DNA from: DATKDP01 sp035546335
GTDB taxonomy: Bacteria > Acidobacteriota > Thermoanaerobaculia > Gp7-AA8
DNA length: 64,000 bases
Direction: 5' to 3'
NCBI GenBank assembly: GCA_035546335.1
Contig: DATKDP010000129.1
Span: forward strand, 1 to 64,000
Part shown: piece by piece, positions 25,770 through 35,771 of the stretch
Layout: the number at the start of each line of letters is the position of its first letter
Position numbering within the stretch: position 1 is the first letter of the stretch
Notes under the pieces: model-generated
Told to the model about the DNA's origin: nothing
Database searches by the model: none
The model's input: the letters and a program-made list of their open reading frames with translations, nothing else
Translations under genes and position numbers: made by a program

Positions 25770-27614
25770 TCAGCCCTTGTCCACGACCACCTCGAATCGC
25801 GACCAGTCGATGCTCATCGCGGGAATCGGCTCGGACAGTGAGAGCGAGATGCGGTCGGCGTGTCGCGTAAGGCGGTGGAGCAGCCGTTCGACCGTCCGTG
25901 TGTCACATTCGATCCGGAGCGTGACGCGCGATTGCGTCGTCCGGAGAAGACGCCGGACCTGACGGGCGACCCGCGAGAGTGCCGAAGCGTCGAGCGCCGC
26001 GCGCAGAGTGAGCGAGAGATGCCGGACGTTGTGCAGCGACAGATCGACGACTCCTTCGTCGATCCATCGCTGCAGCTTGACCCGCACAGAGGCGATCGCC
26101 CGCTCCGCTGCCCGCGCTTCAGCCTGGCGGGCGGGGAGGATGTAGCGCTCGGCGTAGTCTCGCATCGACAGGCCTGCCACCCATTCGGCAAGCACGAAGG
26201 AGATCTGGCGAGGTCTGGCGAGGGCCAGCGTCCGGATGAATTGCCACCATCGGCTCCAGCCCCCCGGACGAATGCCGTGGAACACGATGCGCGCAGCCAT
26301 GAGGAGCTGTTCGCGCACTGAATAGCCGACTCTGTTGCCGGTCGGCACCAGATCGCGCAGCTTTGCCTGGATCCTCGCGCCGATGCCGTGGTCGGAGAGA
26401 AGCTGCGCATAGAGGTTCTGGTATCCGGCGCGCATCTGCTCGATGGTCATTCCGATGGGAACGACGTTCGTCCAGAGACGCGTGTTGTCGGTGGCCTCGC
26501 CTTCGAGGAGCCGTCCGTCGGCCTCGAGCCGCTTGTAAAGCGGTGTGCGGGGAAGCGCCGTCAGCAGACCGACCATCGCCACCTGAATTCCCGAACGGGT
26601 GATGAACTCGTGCTGGCGGCGGAAGCTGTCGACGGTGTCGTGGTCGAACCCGATGATGAATCCCGCGAACACATCGATGGAATTGGCGTAAATCCGTCGC
26701 AGGGAGACGAACATGTCCTCGCGCGTATTCTGCAGTTTGAGGGTCTCCCGCAGGCTCTCCTCGTCGGGCGACTCGATTCCGATGAACACCCACTGAAAGT
26801 TGGCCTCGCGGAAGAGCCGCATCAGCTCCTCGTCCTGCGCGAGATTCAACGACGCCTCGGTACCGAAGCGAAAGGCGTAGTCGTGCTTGCGCTGGTAATC
26901 AGCCAGAGCATGCAGCAGCTCGCGCGCCTGCGGCTTGTTGCCGATGAAGTTGTCATCGACGAAGAAGACGTTGCGCACCCCGCGGGCTCTCAGAAGATCG
27001 AGCTCACAGCAGATCTGCCCGGCCGCCTTCGTTCGCGGCTTCCTGCCGAACATCACGATGATGTCGCAGAACTCGCAGCGAAACGGGCATCCTCGCGAGA
27101 ATTGCAGACTGACCATGGCATAGCGATCGAGCTTCAAGAGGTCGAACCGGGGAGGTGGAGAGTCGTGAAGGGACACTTCGCCCGTCTCCTTATACAGCCG
27201 CCTGGGCATGCCCGACTGGAAATCGGCACAGAACTGCGGCCAGATGTACTCCGCTTCGCCGGCGACGACCGCATCCGCCAGGTCGGCATAAAGCTCGGGA
27301 CAGAGCGATGCGTAGCTCCCGCCGGCGACGACGAAATAGCCGCGCTCGTGAAAGTGCGCCAGAAGCTCGCGTTGCCTTGGAAACTGCACACCCATTCCGC
27401 AGATGCCGATCACATCCGCTTGGGGCTCGCGCGGAATCGGCTCGACGTTCTCGTCGATGATCTCGATTTCCCAACCAGCGGGCGAGAGAGCAGCAAGAGT
27501 CGCCAGCCCGAGCGGAGGGTTGACCGCGCGCTTGCCGGGAAGCACATGATCGACCGCCCAGCGAAAACTCCAGAAACTCTCGGGTGCACGCGGGTTGATC
27601 AGGAGCAGTCGCAT
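25770..27614 (-). CDS. B12-binding-type radical SAM protein (DUF4070 class)
   Basis: A 614-residue enzyme. Residues 1-130 form a Rossmann-like cobalamin-binding fold, although the DxHxxG base ligand is absent. The radical SAM cluster motif is Cys176-Cys180-Cys183 (GCPFRCEFC). A DUF4070-like region follows (about 390-520), then a helical C-terminus. Related proteins include HpnJ/HpnP-type hopanoid enzymes and lipid or natural-product methylases; the product here is unknown. A strong site (GGAGAGGAGG) precedes ATG 27614, which decides the start. Confidence 0.87.
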   Translation of the reverse strand: MRLLLINPRAPESFWSFRWAVDHVLPGKRAVNPPLGLATLAALSPAGWEIEIIDENVEPIPREPQADVIGICGMGVQFPRQRELLAHFHERGYFVVAGGSYASLCPELYADLADAVVAGEAEYIWPQFCADFQSGMPRRLYKETGEVSLHDSPPPRFDLLKLDRYAMVSLQFSRGCPFRCEFCDIIVMFGRKPRTKAAGQICCELDLLRARGVRNVFFVDDNFIGNKPQARELLHALADYQRKHDYAFRFGTEASLNLAQDEELMRLFREANFQWVFIGIESPDEESLRETLKLQNTREDMFVSLRRIYANSIDVFAGFIIGFDHDTVDSFRRQHEFITRSGIQVAMVGLLTALPRTPLYKRLEADGRLLEGEATDNTRLWTNVVPIGMTIEQMRAGYQNLYAQLLSDHGIGARIQAKLRDLVPTGNRVGYSVREQLLMAARIVFHGIRPGGWSRWWQFIRTLALARPRQISFVLAEWVAGLSMRDYAERYILPARQAEARAAERAIASVRVKLQRWIDEGVVDLSLHNVRHLSLTLRAALDASALSRVARQVRRLLRTTQSRVTLRIECDTRTVERLLHRLTRHADRISLSLSEPIPAMSIDWSRFEVVVDKG

Positions 27615-27811
27615 GCCGAGCCTCCTCTCCGAAGCAAAAGGCGAAGTATGAGCGGTCTCGCCATTCCTTACAAGCGGCCGGGCTGGCGAGACCTCCCTCA
27701 CGTGATCGTTACAGATTCCTGACGGTACGCCAGACGCCGCCAGGCTAGCGTTTCGCCCGGAAGGATCAAGTATGCGAAATCCGGTCCTGAGGTCCCGTTT
27801 CCTGCCCAAAA

Positions 27812-27895
27812 TCGCTCGAGATCGATCCGGAGAACCGGACTGCGCTCGCGAAGCTTCGTGAGCTGGAGGAGAAGCCCGCGCCTCCGGAGAAATGA
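27812..27895 (+). pseudogene. Possible remnant of a TPR protein C-terminus
   Basis: An open stretch ending at TGA 27893-27895 encodes SLEIDPENRTALAKLRELEE followed by KPAPPEK, which has the end-of-TPR pattern (LEIDPxNxxAL) and a natural-looking tail. An in-frame stop lies about 24 bp further upstream and no other TPR units are readable in any plus frame, so it looks like the 3' end of a deleted gene. The evidence is short and the call is tentative. Confidence 0.35.
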
Positions 27896-27899
27896 TGCC

Positions 27900-28877
27900 T
27901 CAGCGATAGCTGATCGGGATGTCGTCCATGGTCAGAACGCCCGCCCGCGCCTTGACGACGCGCGGGATCGCGTTGACGACCATCGCCGCGGTAGCGCGAT
28001 CGCCGTGAACGCCTCCCTCGATCTGCATCGTCACATCGGGAACCCCCCGGATGACCACCCGATCGGCGGCCTGACGCGCTCCGACATACATACGGATATC
28101 GAGGCTGATCGGAATCCGGCCGCTTCCCGAGATTCTCTGGTGAACGCCGGCAACCTGTCCCCTTGCGATCTTCAGGTATTCGGTGACGACATCGCCCTCG
28201 GCGATGATCGGCAGGATCTGCTCGTCGGTCACGTGCTCGAGCTCGACCCCGAGGCCGGCGGCGATCAGCAGCAGCGATTCTTTCAGTCCCATGTGCTTGA
28301 TCTTTCCGGAGGCAACTGCGGCCTCGAACTCCTCGCGTGACATGCCGGCACCGACCTTCCGTTGCAGCGGCTCTCGGCGTCGCGACGCGTCCACGGTACG
28401 GGTCACCTCGATCGAAGTGACGTCCTGGCAGACCGCTGTGAGCGTCAACGGAAGCTTGTCCATCACGAATCCCGGATTGACTCCCGTGCCGAGAAGGGTG
28501 ACGTTGGCGGCGGTTGCAGTTCGGTGCAGCGAATCGCGGATCTCGCGATCGATCGGAAACGCGAGCTCCTCACACGTCGAAACGACGTGCGATCCCGACG
28601 AAAGAAGCGATTCGAGCTGTGGTGCGACATCACGAAGGCGCGAGCCCGTCGAATGACAAACGACCTCTGCCTTCGTGACGAGCGTGGGGGTGACGATCAC
28701 GCCGGTGGGCTCGGAGAAGCCCAGGATCTCGGCGACGTCCTTTCCCGCCTTCTGAGGGTCGATGTCGACCGCTGCGACGAGCTTCGCCCACGGTTTGCGA
28801 AGGAGCACCTTGAGAACTTCGGCGCCGATCGGTCCGATGCCGTACTGCGCGACGGTGATCGGAGATTCTGTAGACAT
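27900..28877 (-). CDS. DapB-like dehydrogenase (2,4-diaminopentanoate dehydrogenase-type)
   Basis: A 325-residue NAD(P)-dependent oxidoreductase. The N-terminus IGPIGAEVLK is the dinucleotide-binding turn; VAAVDIDPQKAGKDV follows. The middle has the LGTGVNPGFVMDKLPL block shared with dihydrodipicolinate-reductase-like proteins and 2,4-diaminopentanoate dehydrogenase. Substrate unproven: an amino-acid-derived amine is likely. ATG 28877 has AGAGGAA upstream. It is separated by 55 bp from dinB, which reads the same way. Confidence 0.78.
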   Translation of the reverse strand: MSTESPITVAQYGIGPIGAEVLKVLLRKPWAKLVAAVDIDPQKAGKDVAEILGFSEPTGVIVTPTLVTKAEVVCHSTGSRLRDVAPQLESLLSSGSHVVSTCEELAFPIDREIRDSLHRTATAANVTLLGTGVNPGFVMDKLPLTLTAVCQDVTSIEVTRTVDASRRREPLQRKVGAGMSREEFEAAVASGKIKHMGLKESLLLIAAGLGVELEHVTDEQILPIIAEGDVVTEYLKIARGQVAGVHQRISGSGRIPISLDIRMYVGARQAADRVVIRGVPDVTMQIEGGVHGDRATAAMVVNAIPRVVKARAGVLTMDDIPISYR

Positions 28878-28932
28878 TTCCTCTTTCCTCGAATTCATTT
28901 CTCGACAGCGGCGTGCATTGTATGTCGAGTTC

Positions 28933-30006
28933 TCAGAAGAGTCGCGGTTCCGTCTCTCGCACAGGCGTTTGATCGTCGTCCTCGAGGAAATTCGACATAC
29001 CGAGCCCGACGAGGCGAAAGACGGTTCCTGCGGGAAAGTCGAAGCGCTCGAGGAGCTCGAGCGCGGCTGCAGTGAGCTGCTCGGGGCCACTGACGTCCGG
29101 GAGAGTCTTGCGGCGAGTGGCAGTTGTGAAATCGGAAGCGCGCAGCTTGACGGTGATCGTCCGTCCCTTTCGCTCCTTCCGCACGACATGGCCCCAGAGA
29201 ACCGGAGCCTGATCACGGAGAAACTCCGCGACCTGCGCCGGACCGATGTCGGACTGGAATGTGTTCTCGATCGAGATCGATTTCGCCTTCCGGTCGGGAA
29301 CTACTGGACTCTCGTCGATTCCACGTGCGAGCTCCCAGAGACGATGACCGAACTTCCCGAAGATGTCTACGAGCTCCTCGCGCGCGATCCGCTGCAGATC
29401 ACCGACCGTCTCGATGCTCAGCTCGTGAAGGCGCCCCTCGGTCGTCCTGCCGACGCCGGGGATCTTTCCGACCGCCAGAGGGGGGAGAAACGCTGCGATC
29501 TGATGCGGCCGGATGACGTAGAGGCCGTCGGGCTTCTTCCAATCCGAGGCGATCTTCGCCAGGAACTTGTTGGGTGCGACACCGGCGGAGGCCGTGAGCC
29601 TCGTCTCATCGCGAATCTCGTCTCGAATCACGTTTGCCGTCTCGGTGGCGGTCGCGATCCCGGTGAGCTCTTTGGTGACGTCGAGGTAGGCTTCGTCGAG
29701 CGAGACAAACTCGACAAGGGGAGTGTGGCGCTCGAAGATCGTTCGGATCTGCTCGGTGACCAGCTTGTAGCGCGGGAAGTCGGGTCTTACGAAGATGGCG
29801 TCACGGCACAGACGTTGCGCCCTCGTGGCCGGCATCGCGGAGTGAACTCCATACTTTCTCGCCTCGTAGGAAGCAGCGACGACGACCGAGCGGGGCTCTG
29901 CACTCCAGGCGACGATCACCGGCTTTCCGCGCAGGTCCGGCCTGTCTCGCTGTTCGACCGAAGCGTAGAATGCATCCATGTCGATATGGAGGATCTTTCG
30001 CATCAC
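28933..30006 (-). CDS. dinB: DNA polymerase IV
   Basis: A 357-residue Y-family translesion polymerase. Palm catalytic residues are in HIDMDAFYASVE and VSLDEAYLDVT; GVAPNKFLAKIASDWKKPDG and the helix-hairpin-helix KIPGVGRTTEGRL follow. It copies damaged DNA at low fidelity. The C-terminus ends in PRLF, a possible weak beta-clamp motif. It is divergent from the D-serine dehydratase-like gene (30-bp gap), so the promoters overlap. No LexA box could be recognised. Confidence 0.95.
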   Translation of the reverse strand: MMRKILHIDMDAFYASVEQRDRPDLRGKPVIVAWSAEPRSVVVAASYEARKYGVHSAMPATRAQRLCRDAIFVRPDFPRYKLVTEQIRTIFERHTPLVEFVSLDEAYLDVTKELTGIATATETANVIRDEIRDETRLTASAGVAPNKFLAKIASDWKKPDGLYVIRPHQIAAFLPPLAVGKIPGVGRTTEGRLHELSIETVGDLQRIAREELVDIFGKFGHRLWELARGIDESPVVPDRKAKSISIENTFQSDIGPAQVAEFLRDQAPVLWGHVVRKERKGRTITVKLRASDFTTATRRKTLPDVSGPEQLTAAALELLERFDFPAGTVFRLVGLGMSNFLEDDDQTPVRETEPRLF

Positions 30007-30035
30007 GGATGAGTCTACTCAGAAAGGAGAGCGGC

Positions 30036-31154
30036 GTGGAGGTCTGGCGGAAGGTTGAAACGCCCGCGTTCCTGGTGGAGCGCCGCAAGGTGGAGTCGAA
30101 CTGCGCTCGCATGCTCGAAAAGGCGAAACGGTCGGGGGCCGGATTCCGCCCGCATGTGAAGACGCACAAGACGATCGAGGGAGCGAAGCTCCAGCATGGA
30201 GGCAGAATCGGCCCGATCACTGTGTCCACGCTCGCGGAGGGCGAATTTTTCGCCGACGCCGGATTCAGCGACATCACCTATGCGGTACCGATCGCGCCGG
30301 CCCGTCTGACACGCGCCGTCGCGCTCGCGACGCGTGTCGAGCGATTGAACCTGCTCATCGACCATCGAGACGCTCTCGAAGCGATCGAGTCGTTTCATCG
30401 GCATACCGGTACGGTTCTGGATTGTTTTCTGAAGGTGGACTGCGGTTACCATCGTTCCGGAGTCGATCCAACCTCCCCGGAGACGTTCGAGCTCGTCGAT
30501 CGCCTCGCTGGCTCGCCGGCGATCCGCCTCCGCGGATTACTCACGCACGCAGGTCATTCCTACGACGCGCGAACGAAGGACGAGGTGCTGCGAATCGCGG
30601 CGGAGGAAGGGGAATGTTTGACGCGTCTGGCGGATGGTCTGAACGCCGGAGGAATCTCCGGTCTCACGCGCAGCATCGGTTCGACTCCCACGATGTCGAT
30701 TCCGGAGATGATCGCCCCGGCAGACGAAATACGCCCGGGCAACTATGTCTTCCATGATGCTTTTCAGGCCTCTCTTGGATCGTGCTCACTCGACGACTGC
30801 GCCGTTACCGTCCTCACGACGGTGATCGGCTGCCATCCCGACCATCTGGTGATCGACGCGGGAGCATTGGCGCTTTCCAAGGATCTCGGGCGGGGGGATC
30901 GGGGCGGCGAGACGAGCTACGGGATCGTCCTGGACATTGCGATGAATCCGCTGCCACTTCGCCTCGTGACGCTTTCGCAGGAACATGGGAAAGTCATCTC
31001 CGGCGGTGCAGCGGATCTCGAACGCTTCCCCATAGGAACTGTTTTGAGAATCATCCCGAATCATTCCTGCCTGACCGCCGCGATGTTCGACCGCTATGTC
31101 GTCATCGAGAATGACGCAATCGTCGACGAATGGCGGCCCGTCCGCGGCTGGTGA
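30036..31154 (+). CDS. D-serine dehydratase-like / D-threonine aldolase-like PLP enzyme
   Basis: A 372-residue fold-III PLP protein with an N-terminal alanine-racemase-like barrel (KVETPAFLVERRKVESN; PLP lysine in RPHVKTHKT) and a C-terminal domain with metal-ligand-like IIPNHSCLTAAMF. This resembles the DSD1 D-serine dehydratase and D-threonine aldolase family, which degrade D-amino acids with a metal cofactor. Start is GTG 30036, five nt after an AAAGGAG site; the ATG at 30009 lacks such a site. Confidence 0.85.
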   Translation: MEVWRKVETPAFLVERRKVESNCARMLEKAKRSGAGFRPHVKTHKTIEGAKLQHGGRIGPITVSTLAEGEFFADAGFSDITYAVPIAPARLTRAVALATRVERLNLLIDHRDALEAIESFHRHTGTVLDCFLKVDCGYHRSGVDPTSPETFELVDRLAGSPAIRLRGLLTHAGHSYDARTKDEVLRIAAEEGECLTRLADGLNAGGISGLTRSIGSTPTMSIPEMIAPADEIRPGNYVFHDAFQASLGSCSLDDCAVTVLTTVIGCHPDHLVIDAGALALSKDLGRGDRGGETSYGIVLDIAMNPLPLRLVTLSQEHGKVISGGAADLERFPIGTVLRIIPNHSCLTAAMFDRYVVIENDAIVDEWRPVRGW

Positions 31155-31164
31155 CGTCCCCCCC

Positions 31165-31190
31165 GTGCCCCTCCAGTCTTGGAGGGGCAC
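31165..31190 (+). terminator. Strong hairpin after the D-serine dehydratase-like gene
   Basis: An 11-bp perfect stem GTGCCCCTCCA / TGGAGGGGCAC with loop GTCT, 10 bp after the stop. There is no T-run, so it may be a non-classical terminator or a repeat remnant. Confidence 0.5.
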
Positions 31191-31312
31191 CAGGTGAAGG
31201 GGGCGGTTTCGTGATGGTGCGACGCCGGTTCAACGAACCCGCCCGAGGGGCGTAGTGATGGGAGTATCATCATGTGCATCGCAGCGCAGTGGAATTCGGC
31301 TCGAGGGCGACC

Positions 31313-34300
31313 ATGGTAGGACCGACGTTCAATACGGCCAGCTACACGCTCAATCCCTTTGCTGTGCCGCCGTTTCTGGCGGCGGTCGCCATCATCACGA
31401 TCGGCGCGATCGTTCTCGTCAGGGAGCGCGCTTCGACGAAGTCCCTTCTCTTCTTCGCCATCACCGTGACGGCTGGCTGGTGGCTCGGATGCTTTTCACT
31501 GATGTACTGCGCAAGGACCACGCAGGTAGCCTGGTGGTGGGCCAGAGCCGGCCATCTGGCGATCCCGCTGATTCCCGCCGCCGGATTTCACTTCACGGTC
31601 GCGGTCCTGGGCCGCCTTCACGCTTCGCTGCGATCGATCGCCCTCAGCTGGAGCGTGGCTGCCGTTCTGGCCGGCCTGGTCATGACCGGCAACATCGTCG
31701 TGGGTGTCCAGGAGTTTCCATGGGGCCACTACCCCCGTCTGGGATGGCTCAGCGTTCCCCTGCTCGGCTTCTTGATCGCGCTCCTGCTGATCTCCGCACG
31801 ACATTACGTCGAGTCGCTCCGCTCCTCGACCGATGCGAACCAGCGACTTCGTGTTCAGGGCTTCTTCATCGCCTTCGCTCTCGGCTCGCTGGCAGTGATC
31901 GATTTTCTTCCGTCGTACGGGTTGATCCTCTATCCGATCGGCTACCTTGCCGCACTCGGATTTTCGTTGGTTGCCGCCTGGACGATCTGGGAGCACAGGC
32001 TTCAGAGCATCACTCCTGAGTTTGCAGCTGCGGAGATCCTGGAAACGATGCAGGGAGCGGTTCTCGTCTGCGACCTCGATGGGCACATCCGGCTCGTGAA
32101 CCGCGCCTTCTGTCGCCTTCTCGGCTACGAGGAGCGCGAGCTTCTCGGTCAGCGGATGAAGAGGGTCGTTCCGTCTCCGCTCGACGAGAGCACGCACATC
32201 AGCCTCCACCGCTCCAGCTGGTCGGTGCGCGACCGGGAGATCACCTGGATATCGAAGGACGGCCGGCAGGTGGACGTGACGGTCAGTGCCTCGGTCGTGA
32301 AGGACGAACGGAGCATGCCGGCCGGCCTGATCTACGTCGCGCTCGACGTGACGGGCCGCAAGAGGATGGAAGACGCGTTGAAGCGCTCGGAACGCGACTA
32401 TCGCGGCCTGTTCGAGAGCGCGCATGACGCCATCATGATCGTCTCGCCCGAACGAGCGACGATCCTCGACGTGAATCCCAGGGCGTGCATGCTCTATGGC
32501 TACTCGCAGGCGGAGCTGATCGGGAAGTCGCTTCTCGACATTTCGATCGACACTGCGCTGGTGGACGAAGCGAAGGAGCACCTCGAGCAAACGGGAAACC
32601 ATCGATTCGAGACGGTGCACCATCGCCATGACGGCACTCCGATCCCGGTGGAGATCAACGCCTCCTTCGTCGAGTTTCAGGGACGAAAGGCGATCCTTTC
32701 CGTGAATCGCGACATGACCGACCGCAAGCGCGCCGAGGACGCACTGCGGGAGAGTGAGGAGCGCTACAGGCGTCTGGTCGAGCTCTCACCCGACGCCATT
32801 CTGGTTCACGCCGAAGGGAAGACCGTCTTCGTCAACTCGGCGGGCGTCCGCCTTCTCGGTGCGACGAGCTCCGAGGAGATCGTCGGGAGGGATCCGATCG
32901 CGTTCATTCATGCCGATGATCGGGAACGCGTCGTCGAGCAGGTGCGGCGCATGCGGGAAGAGGGAACGGATCTCCGGCTCTCGCAGGAGCGGTTCGTCAG
33001 CGTACGAGGAGAAACGCTCCAGGTGGAAGTCGCCGCGGCGCCACTCACATATCGCAATCGGCCCGCCATTCAGATCGTTGCGCGCGATGTCACCGAGAGG
33101 AAGCGCGCGGAGGACGAGCTGAAGCAGACGGTTTCGCTGCTCCGCGCCACGCTCGAATCGACGAACGACGGGATCCTGGTGGTCGACAGCGCCGGAAGGA
33201 TCGTTTCCCACAACCGCCGTTTCGCGGAGATCTGGGGAATTCCCTCGGCGATTCTGCTGACGCGTGAAGACAGCCGGGCCATCGATTTCGTTCTCGATCA
33301 GCTTTCCCATCCGGAGCAGTTCCTGAGGAAGGTGAAGGAGCTCTATGCGCGACCCGATGCGGAGAGCTTCGATGTGCTGGAGTTCAAGGATGGTCGTATC
33401 CTGGAGCGATACTCCGCACCGCAGCTCGTCGACGGGCGTTCTGTCGGGCGGGTCTGGAGCTTCCGGGACGTCACGGACCGCCGGCGCGCGGCCGAGGCTC
33501 TGCAGAAGTCGGAGCAGCGGTACAGGCTCCTCTTCGAGCGCAATCTGGCGGGCGTCTACCGCAACACGCTCGACGGAAGGATTCTCGATTGCAACGACGC
33601 CTGCGCGCGAATCTTCGGTTATTCGTCGCGCGAGGAACTGCTGGAGCGCGGCGCTCCCGAAGTCTACTTCGATCCGGAGGAGAGGAAGCGGCTGGTTCAG
33701 TTGTTGATCGAACAGCGGACGCTCACGAACTTCGAGGTCCGCTTCCGCCGGAAGGATGGAACGCCGATATGGATTCTGGAGAATGTCTCGTTGCTCGACG
33801 ACGAGCAGGGCCGGCCGACGATCCTCGAGGGCACGCTGATCGACATCACCGACCGGAAGCTGGCACAGGAGAGAATCGAACATCAGGCATTCCACGATGG
33901 TCTCACCGGGCTGCCGAATCGCCTTCTGTTCATCGATCGTCTCAACGTGGCCCTCGGACACGCACATCGATCCAAGCGCGGCCTCGCTGTCATGTTCCTC
34001 GACCTGGACCAGTTCAAGACGATCAACGACACGCTCGGACACGGTTTCGGCGACGAGCTTCTTCGAGTCATCGCCGAACGGCTCAGATCGTCCGTGAGAG
34101 AAGTGGATACCGTCGCCCGACTCGGCGGCGACGAGTTCACCCTTCTGATCGGTGAGCTCTCCGATCCGATGCACGTCGAAAAGATTGCCGAGACGATCCT
34201 CTCCGCCGTGGCTCGTCCGGTGCAGCTCGACGGCCACGAGCTTTTCGTCACCACGAGTCTCGGGATCTCCCTCTATCCGTCCGACGGCCACGATGCCGAG

Positions 34301-35176
34301 TCTCTGGTGAAAAGGGCTGACGCCGCCATGTATCGCGCCAAGGAGATGGGGCGAAACAACTTCCAGATGTACTCCTCGGAGATCACCCCCGACTCCATGC
34401 AGCGATTGTCGGTGGAGCGAGACCTGAGACGGGCTCTCGAGCGTGGAGAGTTCCGGCTCTTCTTTCAGCCGATCCTGAAACTGGACGGAGGGGAAATCAC
34501 CGGGATGGAGGCGCTGGTGAGATGGAATCACCCGGAGCGCGGATTGCTAGATCCGAGCGAATTTCTGCCGACGGCGGACCAGGCTCGCCTCATTCTCGAG
34601 CTCGGTGAATGGGTGTTGCGCAACGCGTGCGAGCAGGCGAAGATCTGGCAGCAGGCTCACCGCTCTCTCCGCCTCGCAGTGAACTATTCGGCGCGCCAGC
34701 TTCTCCAGCCGAACATTTCCCGGATGATCGGTCAGGCGCTGAAGGAGACCGGATTCGATCCGACGCTGCTCGATGTGGAGATCCCCGAGCTGACTGCGGT
34801 CAGAAATCTCGACTCCACGCTGGTGATGATGAACGAGCTGCGCGAGATGGGAGTGCGTCTCTCGCTGGACGATTTCGGTTCGGGACGCTCCTCGATCATG
34901 TACCTGCGGCGCTTTCCGCTCGACGGAGTGAAGATCGACCGTTCGATGATCTCAGGCATCGAAAGGTCGTCCGACGATGCGAAAAATGTCGCCACGCTCG
35001 TCACTGTAGCGCACTCGTTCAACCTGCAGGTGACCGCCGAGGGAATCGAGACCGGCGAACAGCTCCGATTTCTGCGGGAGATCCGTTGCGACAAGGGGCA
35101 GGGATTTCTGTTCTGTCGTCCGCTGCCCGCCGAAGAGCTCGATCAGAGACTGCGCACCGGCGCCTTCACCGGTTGA
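31313..35176 (+). CDS. Membrane-bound multi-PAS GGDEF-EAL c-di-GMP enzyme
   Basis: About 1287 residues from ATG 31313; an in-frame GTG at 31274 would add 13. A seven-TM N-terminal sensor (about 10-235, His-kinase 7TM type) is followed by about five PAS domains, a GGDEF domain (RLGGDEFTLL, with RxxD inhibitory site REVD five residues before it) and a C-terminal EAL domain (MEALVRW, AVNYSARQ, DDFGSGRSS, AEGIET). The catalytic residues of both domains appear intact, so it may make and break c-di-GMP. The signal sensed is unknown. It is monocistronic. Confidence 0.93.
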   Translation: MVGPTFNTASYTLNPFAVPPFLAAVAIITIGAIVLVRERASTKSLLFFAITVTAGWWLGCFSLMYCARTTQVAWWWARAGHLAIPLIPAAGFHFTVAVLGRLHASLRSIALSWSVAAVLAGLVMTGNIVVGVQEFPWGHYPRLGWLSVPLLGFLIALLLISARHYVESLRSSTDANQRLRVQGFFIAFALGSLAVIDFLPSYGLILYPIGYLAALGFSLVAAWTIWEHRLQSITPEFAAAEILETMQGAVLVCDLDGHIRLVNRAFCRLLGYEERELLGQRMKRVVPSPLDESTHISLHRSSWSVRDREITWISKDGRQVDVTVSASVVKDERSMPAGLIYVALDVTGRKRMEDALKRSERDYRGLFESAHDAIMIVSPERATILDVNPRACMLYGYSQAELIGKSLLDISIDTALVDEAKEHLEQTGNHRFETVHHRHDGTPIPVEINASFVEFQGRKAILSVNRDMTDRKRAEDALRESEERYRRLVELSPDAILVHAEGKTVFVNSAGVRLLGATSSEEIVGRDPIAFIHADDRERVVEQVRRMREEGTDLRLSQERFVSVRGETLQVEVAAAPLTYRNRPAIQIVARDVTERKRAEDELKQTVSLLRATLESTNDGILVVDSAGRIVSHNRRFAEIWGIPSAILLTREDSRAIDFVLDQLSHPEQFLRKVKELYARPDAESFDVLEFKDGRILERYSAPQLVDGRSVGRVWSFRDVTDRRRAAEALQKSEQRYRLLFERNLAGVYRNTLDGRILDCNDACARIFGYSSREELLERGAPEVYFDPEERKRLVQLLIEQRTLTNFEVRFRRKDGTPIWILENVSLLDDEQGRPTILEGTLIDITDRKLAQERIEHQAFHDGLTGLPNRLLFIDRLNVALGHAHRSKRGLAVMFLDLDQFKTINDTLGHGFGDELLRVIAERLRSSVREVDTVARLGGDEFTLLIGELSDPMHVEKIAETILSAVARPVQLDGHELFVTTSLGISLYPSDGHDAESLVKRADAAMYRAKEMGRNNFQMYSSEITPDSMQRLSVERDLRRALERGEFRLFFQPILKLDGGEITGMEALVRWNHPERGLLDPSEFLPTADQARLILELGEWVLRNACEQAKIWQQAHRSLRLAVNYSARQLLQPNISRMIGQALKETGFDPTLLDVEIPELTAVRNLDSTLVMMNELREMGVRLSLDDFGSGRSSIMYLRRFPLDGVKIDRSMISGIERSSDDAKNVATLVTVAHSFNLQVTAEGIETGEQLRFLREIRCDKGQGFLFCRPLPAEELDQRLRTGAFTG

Positions 35177-35261
35177 TCGGAAAACGACAGGGGCGGCGAA
35201 AGGTTTGGAATCGTGCGGTCTATTACGAGCCCGGGAACGCTGGTCTTCCCGGCAAATCTTC

Positions 35262-35687
35262 TCAGCCCAGCCGTGCATCGAGGGTGATCTCGATCGCGCC
35301 GAGGGCGCGGGAAACGGGGCAGTTCTTCTTTGCATCCTCTGCATGCTGTTTGAATGTGGTCTCATCGATGTCCGGAACCTGTCCGGTCGTCGTCAGGTGG
35401 ATCCGCGTGATCGAGAAGCCCGCATCCTGCTTTTCGAGATGCACGTCGGCTTTCGTTTCGATTCGCTGAGGGCTGAAGCCGGCCTTTCCGAGGCCCGCCG
35501 AAAGCGCCATCGAGAAGCATCCCGCATGCGCCGCACCGATCAGTTCCTCCGGGTTCGTTCCGGGCTCCTCTTCGAAGCGCGTTCCGAACGAGTAGGCGCC
35601 TTCACAGCCGCCACTTCCGGTTCGTACGCGGCCTCGTCCTTCACGCAGACTTCCTTCCCACACAGCATCAGCTTTTCTCACAGGCAT
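35262..35687 (-). CDS. OsmC family peroxiredoxin
   Basis: A 141-residue OsmC/Ohr-type protein. The two redox cysteines are in NPEELIGAAHAGCFSMAL and KKNCPVSRAL. It reduces organic hydroperoxides via a Cys-Cys mechanism. ATG 35687 has GAGGAGA upstream; the longer reading frame to 35744 is not needed. It lies between the giant GGDEF-EAL gene (convergent) and the hibernation-factor gene (same direction, 84 bp away). Confidence 0.92.
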   Translation of the reverse strand: MPVRKADAVWEGSLREGRGRVRTGSGGCEGAYSFGTRFEEEPGTNPEELIGAAHAGCFSMALSAGLGKAGFSPQRIETKADVHLEKQDAGFSITRIHLTTTGQVPDIDETTFKQHAEDAKKNCPVSRALGAIEITLDARLG

Positions 35688-35771
35688 GACATTCTCCTCA
35701 TCGTCGCATGTTGAGATTTCTGGTCGGCGCCAATGTACCAGCAAACTCGCCGCTGCGGGAGATGGATCCGC

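Noticed and set aside
26388..27722. A 444-residue plus-strand frame
   Set aside because: Antisense to the radical SAM gene; shadow frame.
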